From: a virus
DNA length: 49,748 nucleotides
Virus record (IMG/VR): IMGVR_UViG_3300027522_000006
Span: 1-49,748 of that record
Direction: 5' to 3' (one strand)
A model generated the notes under the pieces. That model was not told the DNA's origin, made no database searches, and worked only from the letters and a program-made list of their open reading frames with translations. Position 1 is the first letter of the stretch; the number at the start of each line of letters is the position of its first letter. The position numbers and the translations under genes are program-made. Of the stretch, positions 1-7,746 are shown one piece after another.

Positions 1-844
1 GGTCTTCAGACGTTGGCAGGTGTATCTCATTGCACAGGTTGGACCCATGAATGGATAAGCCTTTCTCTTTCATGGCTGGTGGTAGATGCCTGTTAGCTTC
101 ATCAATGAAGTTAAGGTAAGGCTCACCTGTACGGAAGCGTGTTTCAATTAAGCGTTCCCATAGTTCACGGGCAGGCATTGAGTCACGCACTGTATTATCA
201 GCAGGGTCAATCAAATCCCAAGTCGCATTAGCATTCACAGCATCCATGAATGAATCAGGGATGTTCACAGCGTTGTGAATATTGAACGCCTTACGATTAG
301 GGTCACCACCTGTAGGCACACGGATGTTGATGAACTCAACGATGTCTGGATGTGAGATGTCCATGTAGGCAGCGTAAGAACCCTTGCGAGTCTTGCCCTG
401 TCTGTAGGCAGTCATGTCAGAATCGACAGTCTTTAGGAATGGTATAGGGCTAGGAGCAACATCACTAACACTGCGTATATCAGACCAATGGCCTCCGACT
501 CCACCGCCTTTGACACTGAGCCAACGTAGCTCGGTAGTGTGGGAAATAAGACCATCAAGGGTGTCAGGGACATAACTAAGGAAACAACTAATGGGAAGTC
601 CACGGACCTTCTCTCCTTGTGCAGGTGCGTTAGATAAGATGGGGGAGCTAAACATGAACCAGCCTTTACTGGCGTAGTCATATATGCGTTGGGCTAAGTC
701 GTAGTCGTTACGACAGAATGCTGTAGCAGCACGTGCATAAGCATCTTGAGGGTCTTCACCTTCACGACAGTAGTAGTCAGAGAGTAAGGTGAAGGCTTGC
801 TCAGATAGCAATTCGTTACGAGAGTAATCAACTACAATTGTCAT
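1..844 (-). CDS. nrdA: Ribonucleotide reductase large subunit, class I, truncated by the window edge (copy 1)
   Basis: This is the first 281 or so codons of a ribonucleotide reductase catalytic subunit, which reduces ribonucleoside diphosphates to deoxy forms for phage DNA synthesis. The ATG is at 842-844, overlapping the end of the redoxin gene by 17 bases, so the two are probably translationally coupled. The sequence is nearly the same as the N-terminal half of the complete copy at 39480-41243. The part carrying the catalytic NLCNE motif and the C-terminal CxxC lies outside the window. The break at base 1 is the window end, not a mutation. The nrdA assignment is firm because the complete copy shows the diagnostic residues. 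Confidence 0.9.
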   Translation of the reverse strand, partial: MTIVVDYSRNELLSEQAFTLLSDYYCREGEDPQDAYARAATAFCRNDYDLAQRIYDYASKGWFMFSSPILSNAPAQGEKVRGLPISCFLSYVPDTLDGLISHTTELRWLSVKGGGVGGHWSDIRSVSDVAPSPIPFLKTVDSDMTAYRQGKTRKGSYAAYMDISHPDIVEFINIRVPTGGDPNRKAFNIHNAVNIPDSFMDAVNANATWDLIDPADNTVRDSMPARELWERLIETRFRTGEPYLNFIDEANRHLPPAMKEKGLSIHGSNLCNEIHLPTSED

Positions 845-1061
845 TGACCCACTCCGTTGTTTCTCTGATACCTTTGAAACCAATTAAGGTGGCACCAGTT
901 TCAGTGTTAAGTACAGTGGGAACACTCCGCACTCTATATTTAATAGCTGATGCAATGTCCTTAGCAATATCAACTTCTTCATAGTCCACTTCTGCATGGT
1001 TCAGTACAGTGCTCACTGCTTTACAGGGCATGCACCCTTCTGTGTAAAATTTTATAATCAT
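828..1061 (-). CDS. Thioredoxin/glutaredoxin-like redoxin (copy 1)
   Basis: A 77-residue thioredoxin-fold protein with the dithiol active site C10-M-P-C13 near the N-terminus and the expected cis-proline at P48 in the stretch SVPTV. At this length it is glutaredoxin/NrdH-sized rather than a full thioredoxin. It overlaps the start of nrdA by 17 bases, so the likely role is to re-reduce the phage ribonucleotide reductase. Unlike T7, which borrows host thioredoxin as polymerase processivity factor, nothing here shows a polymerase partner role. The second copy has CQPC in place of CMPC. The fold is secure; the partner is inferred from gene order. Confidence 0.85.
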   Translation of the reverse strand: MIIKFYTEGCMPCKAVSTVLNHAEVDYEEVDIAKDIASAIKYRVRSVPTVLNTETGATLIGFKGIRETTEWVNDNCS

Positions 1062-1070
1062 ATTTATTTC

Positions 1071-1301
1071 TCAGTCATACTTCTGGTGTTGGAGTTCAAG
1101 CCATAGCTCTGCGTAGTGGATTATCTTTTTAACATCAGATTCAAACTGGCCTTTGTGGGGAGCGCGAGTTGCGTACTTCACGATGTTGCCAGCGATGAAG
1201 TCCAGTTCATTCTTCATGATGTATTCGATAGGCTGGATGGGGTGAGTGTAGTGGTCACCACCTTCTTGGCGTTCAGTTCCTATATACGGGGTGGGTTCCA
1301 T
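1071..1301 (-). CDS. DUF3310 family protein (copy 1)
   Basis: A 76-residue protein matching the DUF3310 pattern: GGDHY near the N-terminus, then HPIQPIEYI, then NIVKYATRAPHKG and a C-terminal helix with a conserved IHYAEL. The family is common in phage nucleotide-metabolism regions and is sometimes annotated as nucleotide-kinase-like, but no activity has been established that I can cite. The start lies inside the end of the exonuclease gene (overlap 1280-1301). The position between exonuclease and redoxin/nrdA fits a role in nucleotide or DNA metabolism. Its close copy is at 41469-41711, with a longer N-terminus there. Confidence 0.8.
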   Translation of the reverse strand: MEPTPYIGTERQEGGDHYTHPIQPIEYIMKNELDFIAGNIVKYATRAPHKGQFESDVKKIIHYAELWLELQHQKYD

Positions 1302-2020
1302 AATGGGGGTTCCATGTTGTCAGGGTTGAGGTCTTCAGTACGGAGGATACGAGCACAGCGCGCTTGGACTAAGGCTTCTTCAAGACCTAGGCCAGCCTTC
1401 TCAAATGCAGCAAGAACATGAGGCCAATAGTCCAACTCAGCAGCATCAAGAATCTTCTCAGCTTTCACTGGTCCAACTTGGGGACAGCCTTTGTAGTTGT
1501 CAGAGGAATCACCTATCAGAACTTGATAGTAGAAGTAGCGGTCAGCCATAGGCAGGGTTACATGAACCACACCCCTGTCTTTGTGACGAGGGTTGTACAG
1601 GTGACAAGGCACACATAAGAAGTCTTTATCTTCAGATACAACGATTGTGTCTGTGTCAGCAGTAGCTGCAATGCCAATCAAGTCATCAGCTTCAAATGGT
1701 TCTAGTAACTCAGCATCGCCTTCAACAATCATCCACTGCTTCAACGCACCTAGAGTCATAGGCTTACGGGTATCTTTACGATTACCTTTGTAGGATTCAA
1801 GAATGTCGTAGCGGAAGTTCTCTTTGCCTGTCAGGAACAAGCGCATCTTAGTGCATCCTGTTGCCGTGGTTATGGCTTTTAATGCACGGTTGATGTGGCG
1901 TTGCCCATCCTCTTCAGATGCGTGGAGTGTCCACATATCGTGGTCCCATTTGGTAGGAACCTCAGTGGCTGCTGCTGCTTGGAATGCAAGGATGTCAGCA
2001 TCAATAAGTAGGGTCGTCAT
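1280..2020 (-). CDS. T7 gp6-like 5'-3' exonuclease / flap nuclease (copy 1)
   Basis: A 246-residue member of the FEN/5'-3' exonuclease family, like T7 gp6, which degrades host DNA and removes RNA primers. Visible metal-binding acidic residues are D7 and D9 at the N-terminus, the EADD cluster (E110, D112, D113), SEDKD (E130, D131, D133) and GDSSDN (D171, D174). A helix-hairpin-helix stretch with QVGPVKA follows at about 181-187. The length is close to the family norm (T7 about 300, cyanophages shorter). The start overlaps the end of the upstream membrane-protein gene by about 20 bases. It is clearly diverged from copy 2 (41672-42457, 261 aa), unlike its immediate neighbours. Confidence 0.92.
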   Translation of the reverse strand: MTTLLIDADILAFQAAAATEVPTKWDHDMWTLHASEEDGQRHINRALKAITTATGCTKMRLFLTGKENFRYDILESYKGNRKDTRKPMTLGALKQWMIVEGDAELLEPFEADDLIGIAATADTDTIVVSEDKDFLCVPCHLYNPRHKDRGVVHVTLPMADRYFYYQVLIGDSSDNYKGCPQVGPVKAEKILDAAELDYWPHVLAAFEKAGLGLEEALVQARCARILRTEDLNPDNMEPPLWNPPRI

Positions 2021-2192
2021 ATGATTCCTCTTCTTTAGAGTTACGTTCAGTGACTATGCGGATACCATGTTCAATAGCTGCAGAGGCTTCCATGTAATCT
2101 AGGTAGGCATTCATAGCAAAGCTAAAGGCTAAGGCTAGAGATACGACTACAAATCCTAGGCACACAAGTACCATCATTAATGTTTCAATCAT
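2001..2192 (-). CDS. Small single-pass membrane protein (copy 1)
   Basis: A 63-residue protein with one strongly hydrophobic segment at about residues 5-28 and a charged C-terminal tail containing an ITERNSKEE-like end. I do not recognise a family. It overlaps ThyX upstream by 8 bases and the exonuclease downstream by 20 bases, so it is translated within the same tight operon. The copy at 42438-42629 is almost identical, although the flanking exonuclease is diverged. That conservation argues that it is a real gene. A role at the inner membrane is possible; the function is unknown. Confidence 0.7.
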   Translation of the reverse strand: MIETLMMVLVCLGFVVVSLALAFSFAMNAYLDYMEASAAIEHGIRIVTERNSKEEESYDDPTY

Positions 2193-2826
2193 TTGTTAAA
2201 GCCTCCCAGCTTACTGGATATAAAGGACGGATAAGATTGTCCACTTCCCTAGCTAGCTCTTGTATTTCTACTTGAGCGTGAGGGTCAGTGCGTTGCTTAT
2301 AGAACCTAGCAAAGGACGCAACATTGCCTGTCCAATACCAAGACACCTCAGTACCTTGAGGCAACAAGAAACGTGCTTGTTCAGGACACATACCTCCAGC
2401 TATTGCTGTGTCATAGGACTCAAGGCACATGTTGTAGACAGTTTGGAAGTGTCTCTTCCAGTAGCGATTACCAACAACGTGCATAGGTCCACTACTGCCT
2501 TGCTTGGCTCCACCTGTGGGTCCCTTACGGAACTGGTCAGGGGTGTAGAAGCTAGGCTTTCCACTGATATACCTGCGCGACTCTTCGTTCTCTGAGAACC
2601 CAACCTTGTGCTTAAAGCATTGGGTGCGGATAGGCACGGGCGCTTTCATGCGGAGGGTCACAGAGGTGTGAGCAAAGGGAGTCCAGTGATTGTGTGTGGC
2701 AAGGTAGTTGATTAAACCTGTGTCATTCTCTGCATTAAACTCAGTAGCATCTGCGGCAAAGGAAACACGCGCAGCACGTACAACAGAGGCATCAGTACCC
2801 ATGTGGTCTATGTACTCAGCCTTCAT
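2185..2826 (-). CDS. thyX: Flavin-dependent thymidylate synthase ThyX (copy 1)
   Basis: A 213-residue ThyX, which makes dTMP from dUMP using FAD/NADPH and methylene-tetrahydrofolate. The signature is KHKVGFSENEESRRY at residues 72-86. Cellular enzymes carry RHR at the first three positions, so this phage version has lysines in place of both arginines, while the downstream SxNExSxRY part is intact. The length is typical for phage ThyX. The gene starts 4 bases inside the preceding small gene and runs into the membrane-protein gene. Together with nrdA, nrdB and the redoxin it forms a dNTP supply module. Confidence 0.93.
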   Translation of the reverse strand: MKAEYIDHMGTDASVVRAARVSFAADATEFNAENDTGLINYLATHNHWTPFAHTSVTLRMKAPVPIRTQCFKHKVGFSENEESRRYISGKPSFYTPDQFRKGPTGGAKQGSSGPMHVVGNRYWKRHFQTVYNMCLESYDTAIAGGMCPEQARFLLPQGTEVSWYWTGNVASFARFYKQRTDPHAQVEIQELAREVDNLIRPLYPVSWEALTND

Positions 2827-3113
2827 ACTTCACATTCCTGTTCATACATTTGATTAGCTTCAGAATAGCCTTCCCAATCACAGACACCGCAGGCATCAAG
2901 ACATGCAAGAAGATGGCTGTCTCTCTCTAGAGAAGCAAAGTAAGTGGCGCTGGTGGTCACCTTCCTGCAGTCGATATTAGTCACCTCAGTATGGGGACTG
3001 ACCCCTAGCTTCACTCGGTCCTTGAACAGCCCATCCCAGCCATCACGGTAGGCATCACTAACGACACCTGTTTGAATAGGGAGTCCAGTGGCTTCACTTA
3101 TTGCTTTGGTCAT
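2823..3113 (-). CDS. Conserved hypothetical protein with paired cysteines (copy 1)
   Basis: A protein of about 96 residues; I place the start at the ATG giving MTKAISEATG, preceded by a GAAAG-type ribosome binding site, rather than seven codons upstream. No family is recognised. Two blocks are shared with the copy at 43270-43536: GWDGLFKDRVKLGVSPHTEV in the middle, and LDACGVCDWxGYSEA near the C-terminus. The middle between them is not conserved. The C-x-x-C pair could bind metal, but only two more cysteines are nearby. It lies between the polymerase-side gene and thyX with overlaps at both ends. Confidence 0.7.
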   Translation of the reverse strand: MTKAISEATGLPIQTGVVSDAYRDGWDGLFKDRVKLGVSPHTEVTNIDCRKVTTSATYFASLERDSHLLACLDACGVCDWEGYSEANQMYEQECEV

Positions 3114-3339
3114 TATCTTTCTCTTCTGTTTCACGTAGACGGATTAGACCCATGACAGTGATATGCCAGCGTCTTCCAAATTGTTCAGTGCCTACGGTTC
3201 GTGTTGATATGAAACCTTCACACGCACACACAGCGATAAGCTCAGCATTAGTTCTGGCAAAGTCACTGCGTGTGGTGAAGGGGTTTGTATAGGCGTGGCT
3301 AATCACCTTAGTGAGTGTCAGCCCAGTTATCTCCGACAT
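3094..3339 (-). CDS. Conserved small protein, possible winged-helix (copy 1)
   Basis: About 81 residues from the ATG giving MSEITGL, which has a GGAG site six bases upstream; a longer form starting at 3351 is less likely. The core TTRSDFARTNAE, CEGFIST and WHITVMGLIRLRE is conserved in the second copy (43538-43759). The pattern looks like a compact winged-helix: a helix pair followed by a strand and a terminal recognition segment. That is a guess from composition only. The start overlaps the last 32 bases of the DNA polymerase gene, so translation is probably coupled to it. Confidence 0.65.
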   Translation of the reverse strand: MSEITGLTLTKVISHAYTNPFTTRSDFARTNAELIAVCACEGFISTRTVGTEQFGRRWHITVMGLIRLRETEEKDNDQSNK

Positions 3340-5107
3340 TGAATTCTCCATCTAATGGACATTTAAAGTTGAATATACTGGTGACTTCTCTGATTGAAGC
3401 GACAGCTATATCACCTACTTGCTGGGCTATGTCTTCTCTGCAGGCTACTTGGATTTCATCGTGTACCCATGCTGACATAGCAAAGTCTCCATCCCATCCA
3501 TGCTTAAATCCTGCAGCTTCCATTGCCTCAACAAACTGGACCAGCCACTGCTTACAAATTATTCCTCCAGCACTTTGGAGCAACGCATTTAATGCTGAGT
3601 GCTCACTTCGAATATGGATACGTCTTCGGTCTAACCCGTAGATGAACCCACGCTTTGAACTTGACATCACCTGCTCACGTAACTTGGCAAGTGCAGGGGT
3701 CATTGCTAAGAATCTTTCCTTAGCGGCCTTGCCCATCTTGCGTCCACCACCCAATAGCTCACCTACTAACTGGTCACCTCCACCATATAAATAACAATAG
3801 ATGAAGCGTTTTGCAGCATCGCGTGAAGCTAAGCCTGCAGCGATTTGGTTAGCAGTGTGGATGTCACCTTCAAGTAACTCCTTCACGTAAGCACCACCAT
3901 CATATGCAGCCATGAAATGCCCTAAGCATCTCAACTCGAGGCCAGAAGCGTCAGCGCCCATGAGCTTCCATCCTTTAGGGACGGTGAATAGCTCACGACA
4001 CTCACGTCCATATGGAGCAGACAGTGAGGGCACTTGGGCGATGTTGGGGTAGGCATGTGTAGCACGCCCAGTTACAGCACCATTGGGATTGACTGAACCG
4101 TGAATCTTTCCATCCACTACGTTCTTCATCCAACCTTGAGAACCATCAGATAGCTGAGCGATACGCTTCTGCAGCATGAAGTATTCAGCCATGACCTTAG
4201 CTTCAGGGAAGGGGAGTCCTGTCAGCGTAGATTCATCGACCTTAGCTTGCCCACCTTTGGTGAACTCTTTAGGTTTCCAACCACGTACCTTGGTTAGTCG
4301 GTCTGCAATGTGAGCACGGGATGATGGATTGAACTCCATGATTTTGATGGGCGTGTAGGCACAGTCCTTGACTATTGATGCACGGGTCACATCTTTATAA
4401 TTGACTGTGCGACAAGGCACTTTGATTGAATCAGCAATTATCCAAGGTGCGAACAATCCATCTAGCTTAGAACGAATGTCAGTGCGCGTAGCAGAGAGGT
4501 CAAGGTACAGAACACCAGCCTTCTCTTCATCAAACACAAAGCCATTGCGCTCTTGCTTCGCCATAATCCAAGCCACTTGGTGTTCAAGTTCTAAGGCTTG
4601 TTCACTATAGGCCTGTTTAATTATTGCTTCATACAAAACAGCAGTGACTTCAACGTCTTGCTGGCAGTACTCAAGCATCTCTTCAGAGTAAACATCCCAC
4701 GCTGCTTCTTGGTCTGCGTAGTCTCCTTTGAGAATACCTAAGCGGTAACCCCATGCCTTAAGTGAGTGGGACCCATACATCTTACGAGGGAACTCTGGCA
4801 TGTTGACGAGCCTTTCTGCATCGTCTTCTTTAATGCTGGACCAAACCAATCTGACACACACCAACGTGTCTAGGACTGAGGGTGATTTGAAGTTAGGGTG
4901 TAACTTTTTGATAGCAGGAACATCAAACTTAATTCCGTTGTGAGCTATTAACAACTCAGCAGATTCAAGTAGCTTGATGCCCTTGCCTATCTCGTTAGGT
5001 CTAAAGGAATGAACCTCACCTGTGTCAACATCTTTAGCTACGATGCAATGGATACATGTGAGTTCATCCAGCAGTCCGTTCGTTTCAATATCGACAATGA
5101 GTTTCAT
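3308..5107 (-). CDS. T7-like family A DNA polymerase with 3'-5' exonuclease (copy 1)
   Basis: A 599-residue replicative polymerase. The N-terminal proofreading domain starts with DIETNG (D6, E8). Polymerase motif A is GADASGLELR with D386. Motif B is AKRFIYCYLYGG with K433 and Y437. Motif C is WVHDE with D550. Y437 occupies the position of T7 Y526 (E. coli Pol I F762). It is about 100 residues shorter than T7 gp5 (704), similar to cyanophage enzymes, so the thioredoxin-binding insertion is probably missing. It lies between primase-helicase and the small downstream genes, as expected for the replisome. Copy 2 (43731-45524) keeps all motifs but is clearly diverged. Confidence 0.96.
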   Translation of the reverse strand: MKLIVDIETNGLLDELTCIHCIVAKDVDTGEVHSFRPNEIGKGIKLLESAELLIAHNGIKFDVPAIKKLHPNFKSPSVLDTLVCVRLVWSSIKEDDAERLVNMPEFPRKMYGSHSLKAWGYRLGILKGDYADQEAAWDVYSEEMLEYCQQDVEVTAVLYEAIIKQAYSEQALELEHQVAWIMAKQERNGFVFDEEKAGVLYLDLSATRTDIRSKLDGLFAPWIIADSIKVPCRTVNYKDVTRASIVKDCAYTPIKIMEFNPSSRAHIADRLTKVRGWKPKEFTKGGQAKVDESTLTGLPFPEAKVMAEYFMLQKRIAQLSDGSQGWMKNVVDGKIHGSVNPNGAVTGRATHAYPNIAQVPSLSAPYGRECRELFTVPKGWKLMGADASGLELRCLGHFMAAYDGGAYVKELLEGDIHTANQIAAGLASRDAAKRFIYCYLYGGGDQLVGELLGGGRKMGKAAKERFLAMTPALAKLREQVMSSSKRGFIYGLDRRRIHIRSEHSALNALLQSAGGIICKQWLVQFVEAMEAAGFKHGWDGDFAMSAWVHDEIQVACREDIAQQVGDIAVASIREVTSIFNFKCPLDGEFNVGDNWADTH

Positions 5108-5119
5108 ACTTATTTCTCT

Positions 5120-5362
5120 CTAGCTAACTATAAAGGTGGCACGGAATCCTTTGACTTCATCAGCACGTTCAGAGCACAGACGGTGAAGGCTTGCCGTTGA
5201 TAGACCAGTGGCTCTGCTTGCAGCAGCTAGGTTCTTATAAACCTTGGCACCATCATCCTCACCAATCACCACAACCTTGCGATGAAAGGGATGGTGGACT
5301 GCATGGGTCTGCTCAGATGGAGCTTTTGTTGGGGTGGTCTTCTTGCGGAATGGGTTAAACAT
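5120..5362 (-). CDS. NUMOD1-like DNA-binding protein, possible remnant of a homing endonuclease (copy 1)
   Basis: An 80-residue protein. Its C-terminal half (VYKNLAAASRATGLSTASLH, then an RL-C motif and KGFRATF) resembles the NUMOD1-type helix-turn-helix found at the C-terminus of phage homing endonucleases. The same end occurs in the 168-residue endonuclease at the equivalent locus of copy 2 (45527-46033), in the form KGFKAEF. The leader GGTAACTCAA before the ATG is identical in both copies. No nuclease motif is present here. It may be a free-standing DNA-binding domain or what remains after loss of a nuclease domain. The N-terminus is basic and proline-containing. Confidence 0.6.
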   Translation of the reverse strand: MFNPFRKKTTPTKAPSEQTHAVHHPFHRKVVVIGEDDGAKVYKNLAAASRATGLSTASLHRLCSERADEVKGFRATFIVS

Positions 5363-5375
5363 TTGAGTTACCTAT

Positions 5376-7025
5376 TTAGAAAGCTGCGTTCACATCATGA
5401 AGAGGGGCTGTGTCAAACACAGTCTGCTCATAGAGATGCCCAGTTTCTTGATTGTAGTTAAGTGGAATTGTCATTCCCGTGGATTGCCCTGTGTATCTAT
5501 CTTTCAGGACACGGAATGTAGTTGTCTGTCTTTCTTTAATGTCTTCAGCTTGTTGGTTACGCTCCATGCCAAACATGAAGTGACACCAGAAACCGATAGC
5601 TCGACTGCCTTTGAAGTGTCTGATTGACACACGACCACCCTCTTCATGAGGTTTGCCTTCAGGTGTAGCGAGGTGAGATACCATTGTGATGATGATGCCT
5701 AGACGCTTAGAAATTTTAGCTACGTCAGAGGTGATGCGTTCCAATTCGATACGCTCATCAGTACCCTGCCCTGTGGCTAGTGCAGTGAGGTGGTCGATGT
5801 AGAACAGACGGATACCATCAGCGTGGTACATGTACTCAATGTTAGCTTTGACAACATCCCACTCACAGACCCCAAAGGAATCGTAGAGGCGAATCATGTC
5901 TGACTCTTCAAGAGTATTAATGGCTTCAACACGCTGTTCTTCTGTCCAATCACCATCAGGGATATGGAACATCTTGCCTGCATGCTTGCCTGCTAAACGG
6001 ATGGCAGTCTCAACTGGCATTTGCTCTAGGAAGAACACACCAACCTTCTCCTTCAACACTTGCATATCGTAGATGATTTGCTGTGTCATGAAGTCAGTCT
6101 TGCCTACACCAGTACCTGCACCTAGACAATAGACTTCACCGTACCTACGTCCATAGGTCTTACGGTTGAGAGTCTCAAGGAACCAAGGCTTGCCCCACTC
6201 GACAGGTTTGTCTAGCGCAGAGCGAATGTCCTTGAGGCTTACGATACCATCAGGTCTGTACGTCTTAGCGTTCCAGATTGCGTCCATGATTAGACGATGT
6301 TTGCCTGCTAGTAATGCTTCGTTAGCATCCTTGAATCCGTTGATGTTACCTATCTTTACCTTGCCTGCTTCAAACAGTGGAGCACACGCTTTCGCTGCCT
6401 CTTCTCCTGCCTCATCTCCATCCATAAGGAGGATAATTTCTTGGAATTCTTTGAAGTAACTCATGTTGGCAGCAATGGATTTAGCTGCACCTGCTGCACC
6501 ATTTGGCACAGAGATTACAGGCCACTTATTATCTTGGACCTGAGACACAGCCATCGCATCAAGCGCGCCTTCGCAAATTACTATCTTCTTACCTGATGAA
6601 AATAATTGAGTGCCAAACATTGGCATCTTGCTGAAGTCACCGAGGATGGGGAAGGACCCCTTGTCTTGGTAACGTAGTTGTTGTGCGACCAGCTTACCTT
6701 CAGTGTTGTGGAGTGGTGTGATGTGAACAGGTTGTCCATTGTGTGAGCCTACTTTGTATCCATAGTGACGGGCTGTCTCTTCAGAGATACCTCTATGTCG
6801 CAGTGAACGAATCTCACCATCAATTAAGTTACTTGCCATGCGTGTACTACTCCTAACAGTTTGAATATTCTCCCCCTCTGCAGGCCACTCCATGTGGTTG
6901 CAGGTAAGGGAGAAGCAGTAAGCTCTGCCAGATGCATAGCGTGCTAAGTTGTCGCGTGAGTTACAGCTAGGGCAACTCTCACGTCCAATCATCGGGCTAT
7001 CATCTTGGTCACGGGGCTTACTCAT
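5376..7025 (-). CDS. T7 gp4-like primase-helicase (copy 1)
   Basis: A 549-residue fused primase and replicative helicase (T7 gp4 is 566). The zinc-binding domain has C18, C21, C37 and C42. The TOPRIM primase core shows E152 in CEGALDA and DGDEAG at 202-207. The helicase Walker A, GAGTGVGKT, is at 302-310, and the later YIDHLTAL and MVSHLATP stretches are the usual Walker B and downstream motifs. It starts just after the small HTH gene and is probably expressed from the phage promoter near 7300. The second copy, at 46046-47671, has the same architecture. Confidence 0.96.
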   Translation of the reverse strand: MSKPRDQDDSPMIGRESCPSCNSRDNLARYASGRAYCFSLTCNHMEWPAEGENIQTVRSSTRMASNLIDGEIRSLRHRGISEETARHYGYKVGSHNGQPVHITPLHNTEGKLVAQQLRYQDKGSFPILGDFSKMPMFGTQLFSSGKKIVICEGALDAMAVSQVQDNKWPVISVPNGAAGAAKSIAANMSYFKEFQEIILLMDGDEAGEEAAKACAPLFEAGKVKIGNINGFKDANEALLAGKHRLIMDAIWNAKTYRPDGIVSLKDIRSALDKPVEWGKPWFLETLNRKTYGRRYGEVYCLGAGTGVGKTDFMTQQIIYDMQVLKEKVGVFFLEQMPVETAIRLAGKHAGKMFHIPDGDWTEEQRVEAINTLEESDMIRLYDSFGVCEWDVVKANIEYMYHADGIRLFYIDHLTALATGQGTDERIELERITSDVAKISKRLGIIITMVSHLATPEGKPHEEGGRVSIRHFKGSRAIGFWCHFMFGMERNQQAEDIKERQTTTFRVLKDRYTGQSTGMTIPLNYNQETGHLYEQTVFDTAPLHDVNAAF

Positions 7026-7027
7026 GG

Positions 7028-7222
7028 TTACCAGCCTAAGCGGTATTCAGAGTAGGTAGCCCGTGCGCCATCTTTTCGCTCAGCCGTGATTTCAAACCCC
7101 TGCTTCTTAAGGAGGTGGACCACAGCAGCTAGTCGTGTGATTCCATACAATCCAATGGCTTCGATAGAGGTAAGCTTGCGGTTGTTGGTTAGGTGGTTAA
7201 GTACAGTTTGTGATTGAGTCAT
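7028..7222 (-). CDS. Small helix-turn-helix protein (HTH_39-like) (copy 1)
   Basis: About 64 residues from MTQSQTVL; this start has GAGAG eight bases upstream, a feature conserved in copy 2, so I prefer it to the ATG at 7249. The sequence TVLNHLTNNRKLTSIEA followed by LYGITRLAAVVHLLKKQG is the typical helix-turn-helix pattern of small phage HTH_39-type proteins. It is the first gene after the phage promoter near 7300 and precedes primase-helicase by 2 bases. A DNA-binding role is likely; the target is unknown. The N-terminal half is near-identical in the copy at 47674-47871, while the C-terminus differs. Confidence 0.75.
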   Translation of the reverse strand: MTQSQTVLNHLTNNRKLTSIEAIGLYGITRLAAVVHLLKKQGFEITAERKDGARATYSEYRLGW

Positions 7223-7263
7223 AATTTTTCTCTCGATAGTTGAGTTCATATATAGGAATGATG

Positions 7264-7279
7264 GCCCCCCGAAGAGGGC
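7264..7279 (-). promoter_or_regulatory. UUCG-loop hairpin in the primase-helicase leader
   Basis: On the minus strand this reads GCCCTC-TTCG-GGGGGC, a six-pair stem (one U-G) closed by a stable UUCG tetraloop. It lies about 15-20 bases downstream of the phage promoter core and has no U tract. It is more likely a 5' stabilising or processing stem than a terminator. A comparable stem follows the promoter in copy 2 (47911-47926). Confidence 0.6.
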
Positions 7280-7293
7280 ATACGGTTTACTTA

Positions 7294-7314
7294 CCGTGAT
7301 GGTGCAACCTTTGC
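7294..7314 (-). promoter_or_regulatory. Phage RNAP promoter, class GGTTGCAC (HTH/primase-helicase)
   Basis: The minus strand reads AGCAAAGGTTGCACCATCAC. The core GGTTGCAC(T/C)AT recurs at 8991, 11709, 17690 and 37803, always in a gap or gene end before a gene group and always pointing the same way as the genes. TTGCACTAT resembles the T7 promoter core ACTCACTATA. Initiation probably occurs a few bases after the core. Confidence 0.75.
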
Positions 7315-7323
7315 TCTAGCCCT

Positions 7324-7746
7324 TTAGCTGAGCCACTCTCGTACATCAAACGATGGACAGTCTTTCTGCACATCAGGAAGGTCCCGATGTCCTAGAACTT
7401 CAGCGGTTGGGTAAGTGAGTTGGAGGGTTGTTACTACATCAGCAAGGGTGCTGAACTGTTCAGGTGTGAAGTTGTTCTCAGATACTTTGACATCATCTTC
7501 AGTAACGCCACCGACTAATGCGATGCCAATACTTTTGTGATTAAAGCCCCGTGCGTGAGCGCCAACAGCGTCTATTGGCCTGCCCTCTTCTAGGGTCCCA
7601 TCACGTTTAATAATTATCTGATAACCACAACCAAGGAATCCGCGATGGCGATGCCATGCGTCAACCTCAGTGAAGCCTATGTCCATTGAGGGTTTTGTTG
7701 CTGTGCAGTGGATTACTATGTAGTCCGTACTGCTTCTGTTAGCCAT
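7324..7746 (-). CDS. N-acetylmuramoyl-L-alanine amidase, T7 lysozyme (gp3.5)-like (copy 1)
   Basis: A 140-residue zinc amidase close to T7 lysozyme, which cuts the amide bond in peptidoglycan and in T7 also binds and inhibits the phage RNA polymerase. Zinc ligands are H13 (VIHCTA), H120 (LGHRDLP) and C130 (KDCPSF); Y42 and K128 match T7 Y46 and K128. It overlaps the endonuclease I gene by about 30 bases, the T7 order of gp3 then gp3.5. Since no other endolysin is visible, it is the likely lysis enzyme, working with the holin at 19643. RNAP control is inferred from the family only. Confidence 0.94.
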   Translation of the reverse strand: MANRSSTDYIVIHCTATKPSMDIGFTEVDAWHRHRGFLGCGYQIIIKRDGTLEEGRPIDAVGAHARGFNHKSIGIALVGGVTEDDVKVSENNFTPEQFSTLADVVTTLQLTYPTAEVLGHRDLPDVQKDCPSFDVREWLS

